A DNA stretch of 64,000 bases from Nesterenkonia xinjiangensis (GCF_013410745.1 NZ_JACCFY010000001.1:2542001-2606000), one strand, 5' to 3'; counted from the stretch's first letter, positions 51,043 through 61,500 are shown. Translations and numbers: made by a program. Notes: generated from the letters alone by a model not told the origin.

Positions 51043-52647
51043 TCAGCGCCCGGCGTCGCGGATGGTGCCGTACTCCAGGGCGGACCAGAAGTCGCCGCGC
51101 ACGTATCGCTGCTCCGGCTCCGGGTTGAAGTCGAAGCTTCGGACCGTGCCCTGCTGCAGCGACGAGGCCACCAGACGACGGCGGCCCTGGCTGGCCAGGA
51201 CCTTCGCCTCCAGCCCGGTGAGGTCGTACCGCGCGTCCAGCTCTGCGTGCAGGGCGGCGACGACGTCGGCATGCCCCGGGTCCGAAGCCAGGTTGCGCAG
51301 TTCGTCTGGATCAGTCTCCAGGTCGAAGAGCTGGTCCGGGTCCCCGGGGCAGGTGATGTACTTGTGCCGCCCGCGCACGATCGTCAGCTGGGGACGGTAG
51401 GTGCCCTCGGCCAGATACTCGATGACCACGTCCCGATCCTCCGGGCCCAGCTCCCCGGCACGCTCCCGGCGGGCCACCTCCAGCACAGAGTCCCCGGCGG
51501 TCTCGGCCGCGGGTGCCCGGCCCAGCTCCAGCAGGGTGGGCATCAGGTCCAGCAGGGAGACCGCCGTGCTGAACCGTCCGCGCGGCACCAGACGCTCTGG
51601 GCCATAGACGATCAGCGGCACCCGCGAGGACTGCTCGTAGGGGGACATCTTGTACCAGAGGCCCTTCTCACCGACCATGTCGCCGTGGTCGGAGGTCACG
51701 ATGATCACCGTGCTCTCCGCCAGGCCGAGCGTGTCGAGGCGCTCGCGGATGCGACCCACGTGGTCGTCGATGTAGCTGACGGCAGCGTAGTAGGCGCGTC
51801 GGGCCCGCCGGACCTCCTCGATCCCCGGCTCCCGGACGTCGAAGCCGCTCATCGCCCGCAGCCGGTGGCTGTGCGGGTCGGTCGCGGCGTCGGGCACCTG
51901 AGGGTGCGCGGGGTCGGGGATGTCGCCGTCGGCGAACCGGTCCCAGTGCTCCGGGGGCGGCTCGTAGGGGTCGTGCGGGTGGATGAAGCTGCTGACCATC
52001 AGGAACGGCCGGGCCTGCTCGCCGTGGGAGGTCGCCCACTGGTTCGCCCGGGCCCGGTCGTTGAGGTGGCGCAGCGTGCGGAAGCCCACCTCGTCGTCGA
52101 AGTCCTGCTGGACGGTGGCCTTCGAGACGCCGGCGGAGAAGACGGCGTCGGCGTCGTGGTACCACTGCAGCTTCTGGTCCAGCGGCCGGGTCCAGTCCGG
52201 GACCATGTCCAGATCGGCGGGGTAGACGTCGGTGGTGAGACGCTCCTCGAACCCGTGCTGCTGGTCCGGGCCGATGAAGTGCATCCGGCCCACCAGCGCC
52301 GTGTGGTATCCGGCGTGGCGCAGATGGTGCGCGAAGGTCGGCGTCGAGGACGGGAAGTCATCGCCGTTGTCGTAGCAGCCCAGTTCTGAGGGCATGAGGC
52401 CGGTCATCATCGACGCGCGGGACGGGGCGCACAGCGGGGTGTTGCAGTACGCCCGGTCGAAGACGGCTCCCTCGGCGGCGAGGGCGTCCATGTGCGGGGT
52501 CTTCGCGGCCTGGTCGCCGTAGGCCCCCATCGCCTGGGCGGCCATCTGGTCGGCCTGGATGACGACGATGTTCGGAGGGGAGACGGTGGCTCCGTCGGCA
52601 GGGGGAGACACGGTTCCGTCGTGGTGGGAGACGTGTTCTGCTGTCAT
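51043..52647 (-). CDS. Choline-sulfatase-like type I sulfatase
   Basis: A 534-residue alkaline-phosphatase-superfamily sulfatase. The formylglycine signature CAPSR is at Cys73, and NIVVIQADQMAAQAMGAYG (metal Asp), HFIGPDQQHGFEERLTTDVYPADLDMVPDW (region) and VTSDHGDMVGEKGLWYKMSPYE are typical of choline-sulfatase (BetC). It would release choline and sulfate from choline-O-sulfate in the cytoplasm; no signal peptide is visible. ATG 52647 is supported by GGAGGG on the minus strand. It diverges from a formylglycine-generating enzyme gene 91 nt away, its probable activator. Both products suit this strain: sulfate for the sulfur operon and choline as a betaine precursor. Confidence 0.88.
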   Translation of the reverse strand: MTAEHVSHHDGTVSPPADGATVSPPNIVVIQADQMAAQAMGAYGDQAAKTPHMDALAAEGAVFDRAYCNTPLCAPSRASMMTGLMPSELGCYDNGDDFPSSTPTFAHHLRHAGYHTALVGRMHFIGPDQQHGFEERLTTDVYPADLDMVPDWTRPLDQKLQWYHDADAVFSAGVSKATVQQDFDDEVGFRTLRHLNDRARANQWATSHGEQARPFLMVSSFIHPHDPYEPPPEHWDRFADGDIPDPAHPQVPDAATDPHSHRLRAMSGFDVREPGIEEVRRARRAYYAAVSYIDDHVGRIRERLDTLGLAESTVIIVTSDHGDMVGEKGLWYKMSPYEQSSRVPLIVYGPERLVPRGRFSTAVSLLDLMPTLLELGRAPAAETAGDSVLEVARRERAGELGPEDRDVVIEYLAEGTYRPQLTIVRGRHKYITCPGDPDQLFDLETDPDELRNLASDPGHADVVAALHAELDARYDLTGLEAKVLASQGRRRLVASSLQQGTVRSFDFNPEPEQRYVRGDFWSALEYGTIRDAGR

Positions 52648-52725
52648 CCTGCATCCCTCCTTCGGGGTCATTCCGGGGCGACCTGCGACGTGCAGGCCGT
52701 GGCCAGCGTACAGGTTCGCGATGGC

Positions 52726-52731
52726 TAAGCT
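52726..52731 (+). promoter_or_regulatory. Leaderless -10 box (TAAGCT) for the FGE gene
   Basis: TAAGCT ends exactly 7 nt before ATG 52739. The GGAGGG between them is too close to the ATG to act as a ribosome site, so the leaderless reading is preferred and fixes the start. Confidence 0.45.
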
Positions 52732-52738
52732 GGAGGGC

Positions 52739-53695
52739 ATGGTCTCCACGCATGACGCACCCTCCTGCTGCGGAGCCTCCCGCGGAGAGGCCGACGACGC
52801 CGGCGCACCAGAGTCTGCGCAGAGCGAGTCCGATGGGCCTGCCGTGCCTGGCCCACCCCGTGCGGCGCTCCAGGCGCTCACGGCAGCCGCCTCGGGGCAG
52901 CTGTCCCTGCTGGGGCTCGACGGCGGCGCCTTCCGGATGGGCAGTGAGGATCAGCTGGCCTATCCGCAGGACGGCGAAGGGCCGGTGCGAAGCGTGGAGG
53001 TGGCTCCGTTCGCGATCGCGGCGACCACGGTGACGGTGGCGGAGTTCGCCACATTCGTGCTGGCCACCGGGCATCGCAGCGATGCGGAACGAATGGGGGA
53101 CTCGCTGGTGTTCAGCGGAAAGCTCGAGTCCGGGGTGGCTGATTCGCTGCCCCGGGTGGCGGACGCGCCCTGGTGGGCTGTGGTGCCGGGGGCCACCTGG
53201 TTCTCACCCGAAGGGCCGGGCTCCGAGGTGCGCGGACGCGAGGATCATCCGGTCACCCATGTCTCCCAACGGGACGCGCAGGCCTATGCCGAGTGGGTGG
53301 GTGCTCGGCTGCCCTCCGAAGAGGAGTGGGAGTTCGCCGCCCGTGGGGGCCTGGACCAGCAGCCGTACCCGTGGGGTGGGGTGCGGGATCCTGAGGGGCA
53401 GCGTCGGATGAACATCTTCCCGGGCAGCTTCCCGGATGCTCCCGACGGGCCGGTGGGCACCGTCCCGGTGCGGTCCTACGCGCCGAACGGGTATGGGCTG
53501 TTCAACGTCACCGGCAACGTGTGGGAGTGGACGGCGAGCCCGTTCCAGGGCGACCCGGCGGTGCCGGCGATGCGCGGCGGCTCCTATATGTGCCATGAGT
53601 CCTACTGCCGCCGGTATCGGACCTCGGCACGCAGCTCGGCCACGGCAGACACCTCGCTGGGCCACACCGGGTTCCGGCTCGCGCTGAGCCGGTGA
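52739..53695 (+). CDS. Formylglycine-generating enzyme (sulfatase activator)
   Basis: A 318-residue FGE/SUMF1-family protein that oxidises the active-site cysteine of sulfatases to formylglycine. Family segments include FRMGSEDQLAYPQDGEGPVR, VTHVSQRDAQAYAEWVGARLPSEEEWEFAARGG (region), YGLFNVTGNVWEWTASPF and the redox cysteine pair in GGSYMCHESYCRRYR. The N-terminus has the CC motif (APSCCG) seen in several actinobacterial FGEs. It diverges from the choline-sulfatase-like gene, whose CAPSR motif is a suitable target. ATG 52739 is chosen over ATG 52721 because of the TAAGCT box. Confidence 0.9.
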   Translation: MVSTHDAPSCCGASRGEADDAGAPESAQSESDGPAVPGPPRAALQALTAAASGQLSLLGLDGGAFRMGSEDQLAYPQDGEGPVRSVEVAPFAIAATTVTVAEFATFVLATGHRSDAERMGDSLVFSGKLESGVADSLPRVADAPWWAVVPGATWFSPEGPGSEVRGREDHPVTHVSQRDAQAYAEWVGARLPSEEEWEFAARGGLDQQPYPWGGVRDPEGQRRMNIFPGSFPDAPDGPVGTVPVRSYAPNGYGLFNVTGNVWEWTASPFQGDPAVPAMRGGSYMCHESYCRRYRTSARSSATADTSLGHTGFRLALSR

Positions 53696-53702
53696 GCGGC
53701 TG

Positions 53703-53744
53703 AGCCTGTGGCCGGAGCGCAGACGCTGCCTCGGCCGGTGGGCT
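53703..53744. terminator. Weak hairpin between FGE and the small membrane protein gene
   Basis: AGCC-TGT-GGCCG (53703-53714) can pair with CGGCC-GGTG-GGCT (53732-53744), leaving an internal mismatch. It lies between convergent stops but is much weaker than the other convergent hairpins in the window. Confidence 0.3.
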
Positions 53745-54203
53745 TCAGGTGAGCTCGGAGCTCTTCTGAGGGTCGTGGGAGATCACAGCCTGCAGCGGCG
53801 CGACGGCGAGCGTGGCGATGGTCAGACAGGCGATGGCGTAGCCGAGGTGGCTGTCGAGGGAGTCCCGCAGGTGCGGAAGCACCCACATGATCAGTGCCGT
53901 CACCGCGGCGAGCAGGGACATCAGCGGCATCGCAGCACCGGTCAGGTGTGTGGCACCGTGGGCGCGCATGCCGTAATGGATGGACCCGATGACTGCACCG
54001 CCGAGGAGGACGGTGTTCAGCAGGAGCAGCATCCAGAAGCTGGGTGAGTGGTGTTCGGTGAAGACTGGCAGGGATCCGTGGCCGAAGAAGAACGCGGCCG
54101 CAGAGATCGTCAGCAGGAAGGCGGCGTACCCGTCATGGGGCGCCCCGAGAGCCGGTTTCGCCACTTGCGTGTCCTGGTTCTGTTCCGTCTGCGAATCACT
54201 CAT
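53745..54203 (-). CDS. Small four-helix membrane protein of unknown function
   Basis: A 152-residue protein I do not recognise. Residues 1-24 are hydrophilic; four hydrophobic helices follow (AAFLLTISAAAFFFGHG, FWMLLLLNTVLLGGAVIGS, LMSLLAAVTALIMWVLP, YAIACLTIATLAVAPLQAV), and the tail is short and polar. Several histidines lie near the membrane faces (GHGSLPVFTEHH, HYGMRAHGATH). It starts 12 nt after the exonuclease gene stop on the same strand, so they may be co-transcribed. It has no clear ribosome site. Not part of any system I can name. Confidence 0.6.
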   Translation of the reverse strand: MSDSQTEQNQDTQVAKPALGAPHDGYAAFLLTISAAAFFFGHGSLPVFTEHHSPSFWMLLLLNTVLLGGAVIGSIHYGMRAHGATHLTGAAMPLMSLLAAVTALIMWVLPHLRDSLDSHLGYAIACLTIATLAVAPLQAVISHDPQKSSELT

Positions 54204-54215
54204 GGATCCACTGCA

Positions 54216-54959
54216 TCACACCGGCCACCTCGGATCCACGACGGCGTCCGGCCGGGTCTTGCGGAAGTGGTCCTGCAGCGAGGCGGCCTGCTCGGCCTTC
54301 CACCCGATCTGCAGCTGGTGGAGCTCGTCCGCGGTGATCTGGATCTGCGGGAAGCGGGAGGCCAGGGCATCGGCGACTTCGACGGCGGCCCGGGCGTCGG
54401 CGGAGGCCGAGTGTGCGTCGTCGAGCACCACGCGGTAGTGCTCGGAGAGGTGGCCCAGGGTGCGTTTGCCGCGGCGGAACTTGTCCACCTGCTTGTCGAT
54501 CACCAGGGGGTCGATGACCGGAGCCGCCTCGGGGAAGTCTGCCCCGTAGCGCAGGGCCTCCTCGGCGAGGACGGTGAGGTCGTAGGGAGCGTTGAAGACC
54601 ACCACCGGGGTTCCGGTGGCGAACTCCTGGGAGAGCGCGTAGACGATCTGCGGGATCGCTTCGGCGGCGAGCTGACCCTCGGCCTGCGCACGTTCAGTGG
54701 TGATGCCATGGATGGCGGTGGTCTCCGCGGGGATCTCGACCCCCGGGTTGACCAGCCAGTCCTGGACGCGCACTGCGGGTTCGGGTGCGCTCAGGCCGGG
54801 AGCGACCTCGGCCTGGGGTTCGAAGATCACCAGGGCCGCGGAGACGATCCGAGCGACTCGGGGGTCTCGGGAGGTGGTCTCCAGGTCGAAGCCGACTCGG
54901 CGGCCGAGGTGCCATGAGTCGCCGTTGGCGGGGAGGTCGAAGAGCATCGGGTTGTCCAC
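54216..54959 (-). CDS. DnaQ-like 3'-5' exonuclease (DEDDh)
   Basis: A 247-residue exonuclease-fold protein. The DEDDh residues are visible: FDLETTSRDP (Exo I, Asp and Glu), VVFNAPYDLTVLAEE (Exo II, Asp) and DDAHSASADARAAVEVADAL (Exo III, His and Asp). It is a free-standing protein, not fused to a polymerase, and could act in DNA repair or RNA trimming. The GTG at 54959 lies 6 nt after a minus-strand TAGTCT box, supporting a leaderless start; ATG 54947 is an alternative. It is transcribed divergently from the AdnAB genes. Confidence 0.88.
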   Translation of the reverse strand: MDNPMLFDLPANGDSWHLGRRVGFDLETTSRDPRVARIVSAALVIFEPQAEVAPGLSAPEPAVRVQDWLVNPGVEIPAETTAIHGITTERAQAEGQLAAEAIPQIVYALSQEFATGTPVVVFNAPYDLTVLAEEALRYGADFPEAAPVIDPLVIDKQVDKFRRGKRTLGHLSEHYRVVLDDAHSASADARAAVEVADALASRFPQIQITADELHQLQIGWKAEQAASLQDHFRKTRPDAVVDPRWPV

Positions 54960-54965
54960 ACCTCC

Positions 54966-54971
54966 AGACTA
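54966..54971 (-). promoter_or_regulatory. Leaderless -10 box (TAGTCT) for the exonuclease
   Basis: On the minus strand TAGTCT ends 6 nt before GTG 54959, with no other ribosome signal. It supports the GTG start. Confidence 0.45.
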
Positions 54972-55049
54972 TCCCGGTCCCATGACATGTCTGCGACGGT
55001 CATGCGGGCCGGGACCTGCGTGTCACACCGCTCTGGTTGAATGACTGGC

Positions 55050-58000
55050 ATGGAGTTCGATGAGTCCCAGCGCCAGGTCCTCGCCGCCGTCGCCGAGCCC
55101 GGCCACGGCCCGATCCTGGTGCACGGCGGACCAGGCAGCGGCAAGTCCACGCTCGCGGTGGAGCTGGCCCTGCGTCACCTGGAGTCCGGCCAAGACTCCC
55201 ATCGACTCCTCGTGCTCTCACCCACCCGGGCGACGTCGGCGGCGCTGCGCGACGAGATCGAGACCTCCTGGGCGCGCCGGGACACCAGCGGCCGCGGCGG
55301 CTCCCTCTCCGAGCAGCCGTCGCGTTCCTTCTCCTCCTACGCCTTCTGGCTGCTGGGCGAGGCCCGCCGCCGCGAGATCCTCACCTTCCGCGCCCGCCAG
55401 CCACGCCTGCTCTCCGGTGCGGAGCAGGACAGCATCATTCGTCAGCTGCTGGCACCGGACCCCGCCACCGGGCTGACCACGATCAGCTGGCCGGCCGCAC
55501 TGCAGGAAGCGGCAGGCACCGACGGATTCCGCAAGGAGATCCGCGAGCTCTTCGACCGCGCCGCCGAGTACGGGGTCTCGCCGGAGCGCCTGCGCGCGCT
55601 GGCCGAGTCCTGCCGTCGCCCCGAGTGGCGGGCCGCGGCCGACCTCTACGAGCAGTACCGGGAGGATCTCGATGCCGGCTCCAACGCGGACGCCTTCGAC
55701 CCCGCCGGGCTGATCAACGAAGCCTGCAACCTGTTGGAGGAGAACCCTCAGCTGCTCGAGGACGAACGCCTGCGCCTGCGCCGGATCATCGTCGACGACA
55801 TCCAGGAGGCCACTCCCAGCGTCTTCCGTCTGCTGCGGCTCGTCGGCGCCGGTGGGGACGTCGTCGCCTTCGCGAATCCGGAGACGGCGGTCCAGGGATT
55901 CCGCGGCGCCCGTCCGGACAAGCTGCGCAATTGGACGACATCTCCGCAGCGTCTCAGCTCCGAGGCCGCCGCCGGACTGGATCCGGAGACCGACCTCGAC
56001 GTGGACGGCATCGTGCGCCGCAGCGTCTCCGGGGCGATGACGCCGGATCCGCACGGTGGACTGCCCGGGGCAGAGCCTGCAGTCATGGTGCTGGAGGAGA
56101 ACCACCGGATCGCGCCGGCGCTGGGCCGGGTCTACGCCCGGGTGCTGCGTCGGCTGGCTCCGATCGGACCTCAGTCGGCCCGCAGGCGATGGGAGGATCT
56201 GCTGGCGGCCGGTGGTGAGGACGTCGGCCAGGGCACCAGCACTCACGACGGCGAGGAGGACGACGCCGTCCCCGGCTCCTGCGCTGTGGAGGTCGTGCCC
56301 CAGGACTATCTGGCTGAACAGTTCGTGCTCCAGGAGGTGCTCGACCGGCATCACCGGGCCGGAGTGCCCTTCGAGGAGATCGCCGTCATCGCCCGCAACG
56401 GGACCATGCTGACGCGTCTGGTGCGCATGTTCCAGGCCCAGGGCGTCCCGGTGCGGCAGTCGATGAGCGACGTCATCCTCAACCAGGAGCCCGGTGTGGC
56501 GCCGCTGCTGCAGGTGCTGAGCATCGTCGCTGACCCGGAGGCCAGGGAGGTCGAGCTGCCGGAGGTGCTGGTGCTGCTCACCAGCCGCTACGGGGATGCT
56601 GACTCGATGTCACTGCGCAGCCTGCGCCAGGTGCTCCGGCAGCAGGAGCGCCGCAGCGTCGAGGGTGAGCCGCGCAGCTCGGACGAGCTGCTGTGTGCGG
56701 CGATCAACTCCCCGGAGGATCCGGTCGTCGCCGCGGTGCGTGCCCAGGAGCGATACCGGCACCTCACCCGCGGGGTGGAGCGTATCGCCGCGATGATCCG
56801 TGCCGGGCGCACGGCCTTCGACGCCGCCGCCGGGCCTGAGGAGCTGCTCTGGGAGATCTGGGATGCCGCCGGGGTCAGCGCCCACTGGGCGGGGGTCTCC
56901 CGCAAGCCCACCGCTGAGGGTCGGGTCGCGGACCAGGACCTCGACGCCGTGATGGCGCTGTTCCAGGCCGCCGAACGCTTCGCCGACCAGAACCCCGGGG
57001 CGACCCCGCAGGCCTTCGTGGACCACATGGAACGCCTCGAGCTGCCCATGGACACCCTGGCGAAGACCTCCGCAGGCGACCATGCCGTGGAGGTGCTCAC
57101 TCCCGCCAGTGCGGCCGGGCGGGAGTTCGACACCGTGATCCTCACCGGTCTGCAGGAGGGAGCCTGGCCGAACCTGAACCCGCGGGGCCAGCTGCTCGGC
57201 AGCGGGCAGCTGGTCGACGTCGTCGAGGGGCGTACCGACGCTGCGGCCCAGTCGCCGCTCGTGAAGCGGATGAACGTGCTGCAGGACGAGTACCGCCTCT
57301 TCGCCTCGGCGGTCTCCCGCGCGAGGCGACGCCTCTTCGCAGTGGCCGTCCACGGGCAGGAGGAGAGCCCCTCGATGCTGCTGGACCTGGTGGTCCCGCC
57401 CGATGAACGCTCCTCCCGCGGCTCGGCCATTCCGCGACCCATCACCGCACCGCGGCTCATCGCGGAGCTGCGCCGTCACCTGGAGGACAGTGTCCAGCGG
57501 GAGCTCGACGGCGCTGAGGCCGGTCCCGCGGTTGTCCAGGAGCGGGAGGCTGCCGCTCGGGCACTGGCCCGTCTGGCTTCAGCCGGCCTCACCGGAGCCG
57601 ACCCGGACCAGTGGTGGGGGCTGCCCGAGCTCAGCACCGATGCGCCGTTGCTGGAGCCCGAGGAGGTCGTGCGGGTCTCGCCGTCGAGCGTGCAGACCGC
57701 CGTCGAGTCGCCGCTGCAGTGGTTCACCCAGGCCGCCGGGGGAGTGGAGCCCACCGACTTCACCCGCATGCTGGGCTCGCTGATCCATGAGATCGCCGAA
57801 CACCACCCCACAGAGACCGACCTCGAGGTGCTGCACCGGGAGCTGGAGGACCGGTGGCACACTCTGGGACGCGATGAGGGCTGGGAATCCGAGAAGGACC
57901 GGCTGCGGGCCGAGCAGATGATCGGCAAGCTGGCCCAGTACTATCGCGCCGTCGAACGCGACGGCCGCGAGGTCGCGGCCCGAGAGCTGAAGGTCGAAGC

Positions 58001-58529
58001 GACCCTGGAGGTCCCCGCGGGCGAGCCCGACCGTGACGGTGCCGAAGCTCCCGGGCGTCGCACGGTCCAGATCCGCGGTGTGATCGACCGGGTCGAACGC
58101 TCCGCAGACGGCCGGCTGTTCGTCATCGATCTGAAGACCGGAAAGACCAAGCCCGGCAAGAAGGACATCACCACCCATGCGCAGCTGGGGGCCTACCAGC
58201 TGCTGGTCTCCCTCGGCGCTGTCGATGCGGGCCTGGCCGGTGACGCGAGCGCAACCGGAGACGACGGAGACCAAGGTTCGCCGGACGCTGCCTCCCCGTC
58301 CCTCGGCGCTGCGCTGCTGCACGTCGGCACGCCGGTGGCGCAGCTCGACCTCCAGGGACAGCCCGCTCTGTCCGAGGACGAGGACTGGCCGGTCCAGCAG
58401 GTCACTCTGGCGGCTCGGGTGATGTCCGGGTCCCGCTTCGACGCCTACCACCCCAATGGCCAGCAGTCCTGCCGCATCGGGGCACTCTGCCCGCTCTGCG
58501 AGAACGCGAAACAGGTGACCCAGCCATGA
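55050..58529 (+). CDS. adnA: UvrD-like helicase/PD-(D/E)XK nuclease, AdnA subunit
   Basis: A 1159-residue subunit of the AdnAB double-strand-break resection machine. An N-terminal UvrD-type motor begins with Walker A GGPGSGKST; its Walker B reads IIVDDIQEA (Asp249-Asp250) where helicases normally have DE. The C-terminal nuclease shows LIHEIAEHH, GVIDRVER and DLKTGKTK (Asp1027, Lys1029). A final cysteine cluster SCRIGALCPLCENA may bind a metal or Fe-S cluster. In Mycobacterium the AdnA motor is the less important one, which fits the altered motif. ATG 55050 lies 7 nt after a TTGAAT box; ATG 55041 is an alternative. It overlaps adnB in ATGA. Confidence 0.85.
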   Translation: MEFDESQRQVLAAVAEPGHGPILVHGGPGSGKSTLAVELALRHLESGQDSHRLLVLSPTRATSAALRDEIETSWARRDTSGRGGSLSEQPSRSFSSYAFWLLGEARRREILTFRARQPRLLSGAEQDSIIRQLLAPDPATGLTTISWPAALQEAAGTDGFRKEIRELFDRAAEYGVSPERLRALAESCRRPEWRAAADLYEQYREDLDAGSNADAFDPAGLINEACNLLEENPQLLEDERLRLRRIIVDDIQEATPSVFRLLRLVGAGGDVVAFANPETAVQGFRGARPDKLRNWTTSPQRLSSEAAAGLDPETDLDVDGIVRRSVSGAMTPDPHGGLPGAEPAVMVLEENHRIAPALGRVYARVLRRLAPIGPQSARRRWEDLLAAGGEDVGQGTSTHDGEEDDAVPGSCAVEVVPQDYLAEQFVLQEVLDRHHRAGVPFEEIAVIARNGTMLTRLVRMFQAQGVPVRQSMSDVILNQEPGVAPLLQVLSIVADPEAREVELPEVLVLLTSRYGDADSMSLRSLRQVLRQQERRSVEGEPRSSDELLCAAINSPEDPVVAAVRAQERYRHLTRGVERIAAMIRAGRTAFDAAAGPEELLWEIWDAAGVSAHWAGVSRKPTAEGRVADQDLDAVMALFQAAERFADQNPGATPQAFVDHMERLELPMDTLAKTSAGDHAVEVLTPASAAGREFDTVILTGLQEGAWPNLNPRGQLLGSGQLVDVVEGRTDAAAQSPLVKRMNVLQDEYRLFASAVSRARRRLFAVAVHGQEESPSMLLDLVVPPDERSSRGSAIPRPITAPRLIAELRRHLEDSVQRELDGAEAGPAVVQEREAAARALARLASAGLTGADPDQWWGLPELSTDAPLLEPEEVVRVSPSSVQTAVESPLQWFTQAAGGVEPTDFTRMLGSLIHEIAEHHPTETDLEVLHRELEDRWHTLGRDEGWESEKDRLRAEQMIGKLAQYYRAVERDGREVAARELKVEATLEVPAGEPDRDGAEAPGRRTVQIRGVIDRVERSADGRLFVIDLKTGKTKPGKKDITTHAQLGAYQLLVSLGAVDAGLAGDASATGDDGDQGSPDAASPSLGAALLHVGTPVAQLDLQGQPALSEDEDWPVQQVTLAARVMSGSRFDAYHPNGQQSCRIGALCPLCENAKQVTQP

Positions 58530-61500
58530 GCACACCGACGCACACCACGACCACGGGGGAGACCATGACTGCCCGCCCTGCGGTGCGCTATACCGCCTGT
58601 GACATCGTCGACGCCCTGCAGCGGGACGTCCCGCCGGAGAAGCGTCTCTATCCCACCGCCGAACAGCAGGCTGTGATCGAGGCCGGAATGGATCCGATGC
58701 TCGTGGTCGCCGGCGCGGGCTCCGGGAAGACCGCCACCATGGCTGATCGAGTGGTGTGGCTGGTGGCCAACGGCATCGTCCGGCCGGATCAGATCCTGGG
58801 GGTCACCTTCACCAAGAAGGCCGCTGGAGAGCTGAAGGAACGGATCGCCGGACGGCTCCGCCAGCTCGTCGACGCCGAGCTGATCGCCCCGGAGGACATC
58901 GTTCCCGCCGAGCTGGTGGAGTCGGCCCGCACCCAGTCCCTCTCGGATCTGCTGGCCCCGGCGGTGTCGACCTATCACTCCTATGCGAACACTCTGGTCA
59001 GCGAATACGGACTTCAGATCGGCCTGGAGCCGGAGACCCAGCTGGTCGGTGAGGCCAAGGCGTGGCAGATGGTCCACCAGATCGCCAGCAGCTATGAACG
59101 TGCCCAGGTGCTGGTGGAGGCGGATCAGTCCGCCGGCAGCCTGGCCGGGTATGTCATGCAGCTCGCCTCGGACTGTGCGGAGCACCTCCGCACCCCCGAC
59201 GACGTCGAGGCACACCTGGGTGAGGAGCTGGCCCGGGTGGATTCCTGGCTCGCCGCGGGGGCGAAACCCAACAAGGGGCAGGCCGGACTGGTCCAGAACC
59301 TCCGGGTGCGACGCGAGATGGCCGAATTGGTGCGCCGTTTTCAGGAGGCCAAGCATCGCGAGGGGTTCATGGACTTCGGTGACCTGCTGCGATTCGCCGC
59401 ACAGATAGCCATGGAGGTCCCCAGCGCCGGTGAGGCGGAGCGGGAGAAGTACAAGGTCGTGCTGCTCGACGAGTTCCAGGACACCTCGTACGCCCAGCTG
59501 GCCCTGTTCAGCAGTCTCTATGGCACCGGCGGCTCAGGGGAGGGGGTCGGGCACGCCGTCACCGCGGTGGGGGACCCGAACCAGTCCATCTATGGGTTCC
59601 GTGGGGCCTCGGCCGGGCAGCTCTTCGACTTCCCGCAGTCCTTCCCCGCATTGGACCCGCAGACCGGCGACCGGCGGCCGGCCGATCTGCTGCAGCTGAC
59701 CGTGGCGTGGCGCAACGGGCGCAGCATCCTGGATGTCGCCAACCGGATGGTAGAGCCGTTCCGACGGGACTCGGCGGATTCTCTGGGCAAGCCCTGGAGG
59801 CAGCACAACGCTCATCTGCGGGACCAGCTCAAGCCGCTCAGCTCCCCGTCCGGCGCGGCCGATGGCACGGTGAGCTACGGCTGGTTCGCCTCACAGGCCG
59901 AGGAAGCCGGTGCCATCGCGGCGCAGCTGGGGGAGGCCTTGGACGTGCCGGACGCTTCGGCACGGCCCAGCTGTGCGGTGCTGGCCCGTACTCGGGCGCA
60001 GCTGGGGACTGTGGCGGAACATCTGCGGGCCGCGGGCATCGAGTATGAGCTGGTGGGGCTCTCGGGCCTGCTACGGACCCCGGAGGTCGCGGAGGTGCTG
60101 GCCTATCTCCGCGTCATCGCGGACCCGGGCCGCTCGGATGCGCTGATCCGCATCCTGGGCGGTGCGCGCTACCGGATCGGTCCGAAGGACCTCGTCCAGC
60201 TGCAGCGCTCGGCGCGTGACCTGGAGGGCTTCCGACAGCGTGTCGACAGCGGCGGCGAAGTGCAGAGCGAGTCGGCCGACGCCCCGGATGCCGAGGACCG
60301 GTATGAGTCCACGGTCCTGGAGATGGACGAACGGTCGTCTCTGGTGGAGGCTTTGGAGCGGCTGCGGGACGCCCCAGAGCAGGCGGAGCGTCTGGGACTC
60401 TCGGCGGAAGGGCACCGCCGGCTGCTGCTGGCCAAGGAGCAGATCCGTCGCCTGCGGCAGTGGGCCGGACTGGACCTGGGCGTGCTGATCCAGCGGATCG
60501 TCAGTGACACGGGCCTGGATGTGGAGGTCGCGGCCCGCCCCTGGGAGGAGCAGCACTACGCGACTCGGCAGCTGGACGCGCTGATCGATGAGGCGGAGGG
60601 CTACGCCTCCACCGAGACCACGCCGGATCTGCGCAGCTTCTTGGACTGGCTCGATGCCGCCGAGGAGAAGGAGCGGGGGCTCGAGCAGGCCGACATCGAA
60701 CCCCAGGAGGGCGCGGTGCAGCTGCTGACCATCCATGCCTCGAAGGGCTTGGAGTGGGACGTGGTCGTCGTCGCCGGGCTGCGGGAGGAGAAGTTCCCCA
60801 CTCAGCAGACGGACCGGTGGACCGGGAAGAAGGGGATGCTTCCGGCCCGGCTGCGGGGTGACCGGCTGAGCATTCCGCAGTGGGAGTCGGATCAGGACAC
60901 CTTGCAGGAATGGGCTGTGGCCGCCGGTGCCGGGACCTTGAAATCGTTCACGGACGAGAACTCCGTCTACTCGCAGGACATGGAGGACTTCAGCCGGGAG
61001 GAGGAGCGTCGCCTGGCCTATGTGGCCGTCACCCGGGCGAAGAAGCTGCTGATCTGCACAGGAGCGTGCTTCTACGCGCATACCAAGGGCAAGGGGCCCT
61101 CGGAGTTCCTGGAGGAGATCCGCGAGGTCCTCGACGCCGGCGGTGGGGCTGGGCAGAACCAGTTGGCGTGGGCCGAGGTCGAGGACATGACGTCCAACCC
61201 GTTGGCGGGGCAGATGTTCGGGGCGCACTGGCCCTATGATCCGCTGGCGCCGATGCCCATCGCCCGCTATCAGGAGCAGAAGGCGCCCGAAGGTGAGGCC
61301 CGGCTGGCGACCAAGGAGCAGATCGACGCCCCGGCGCAGGATCCTGGACGCCGTCCGGCACTCACCCGCGCCGCGGAACTGGTCCGGCAGGCCAGGGGAC
61401 GGGAGGCGTACTCGAGCGAGGGCGAGCTGACTCCGTGGGAGCAGGAGGCCCAATGGATCGTGGACCGGGCCCGCGCTCAGCAGCGGGGCAGCGGGTTGTC

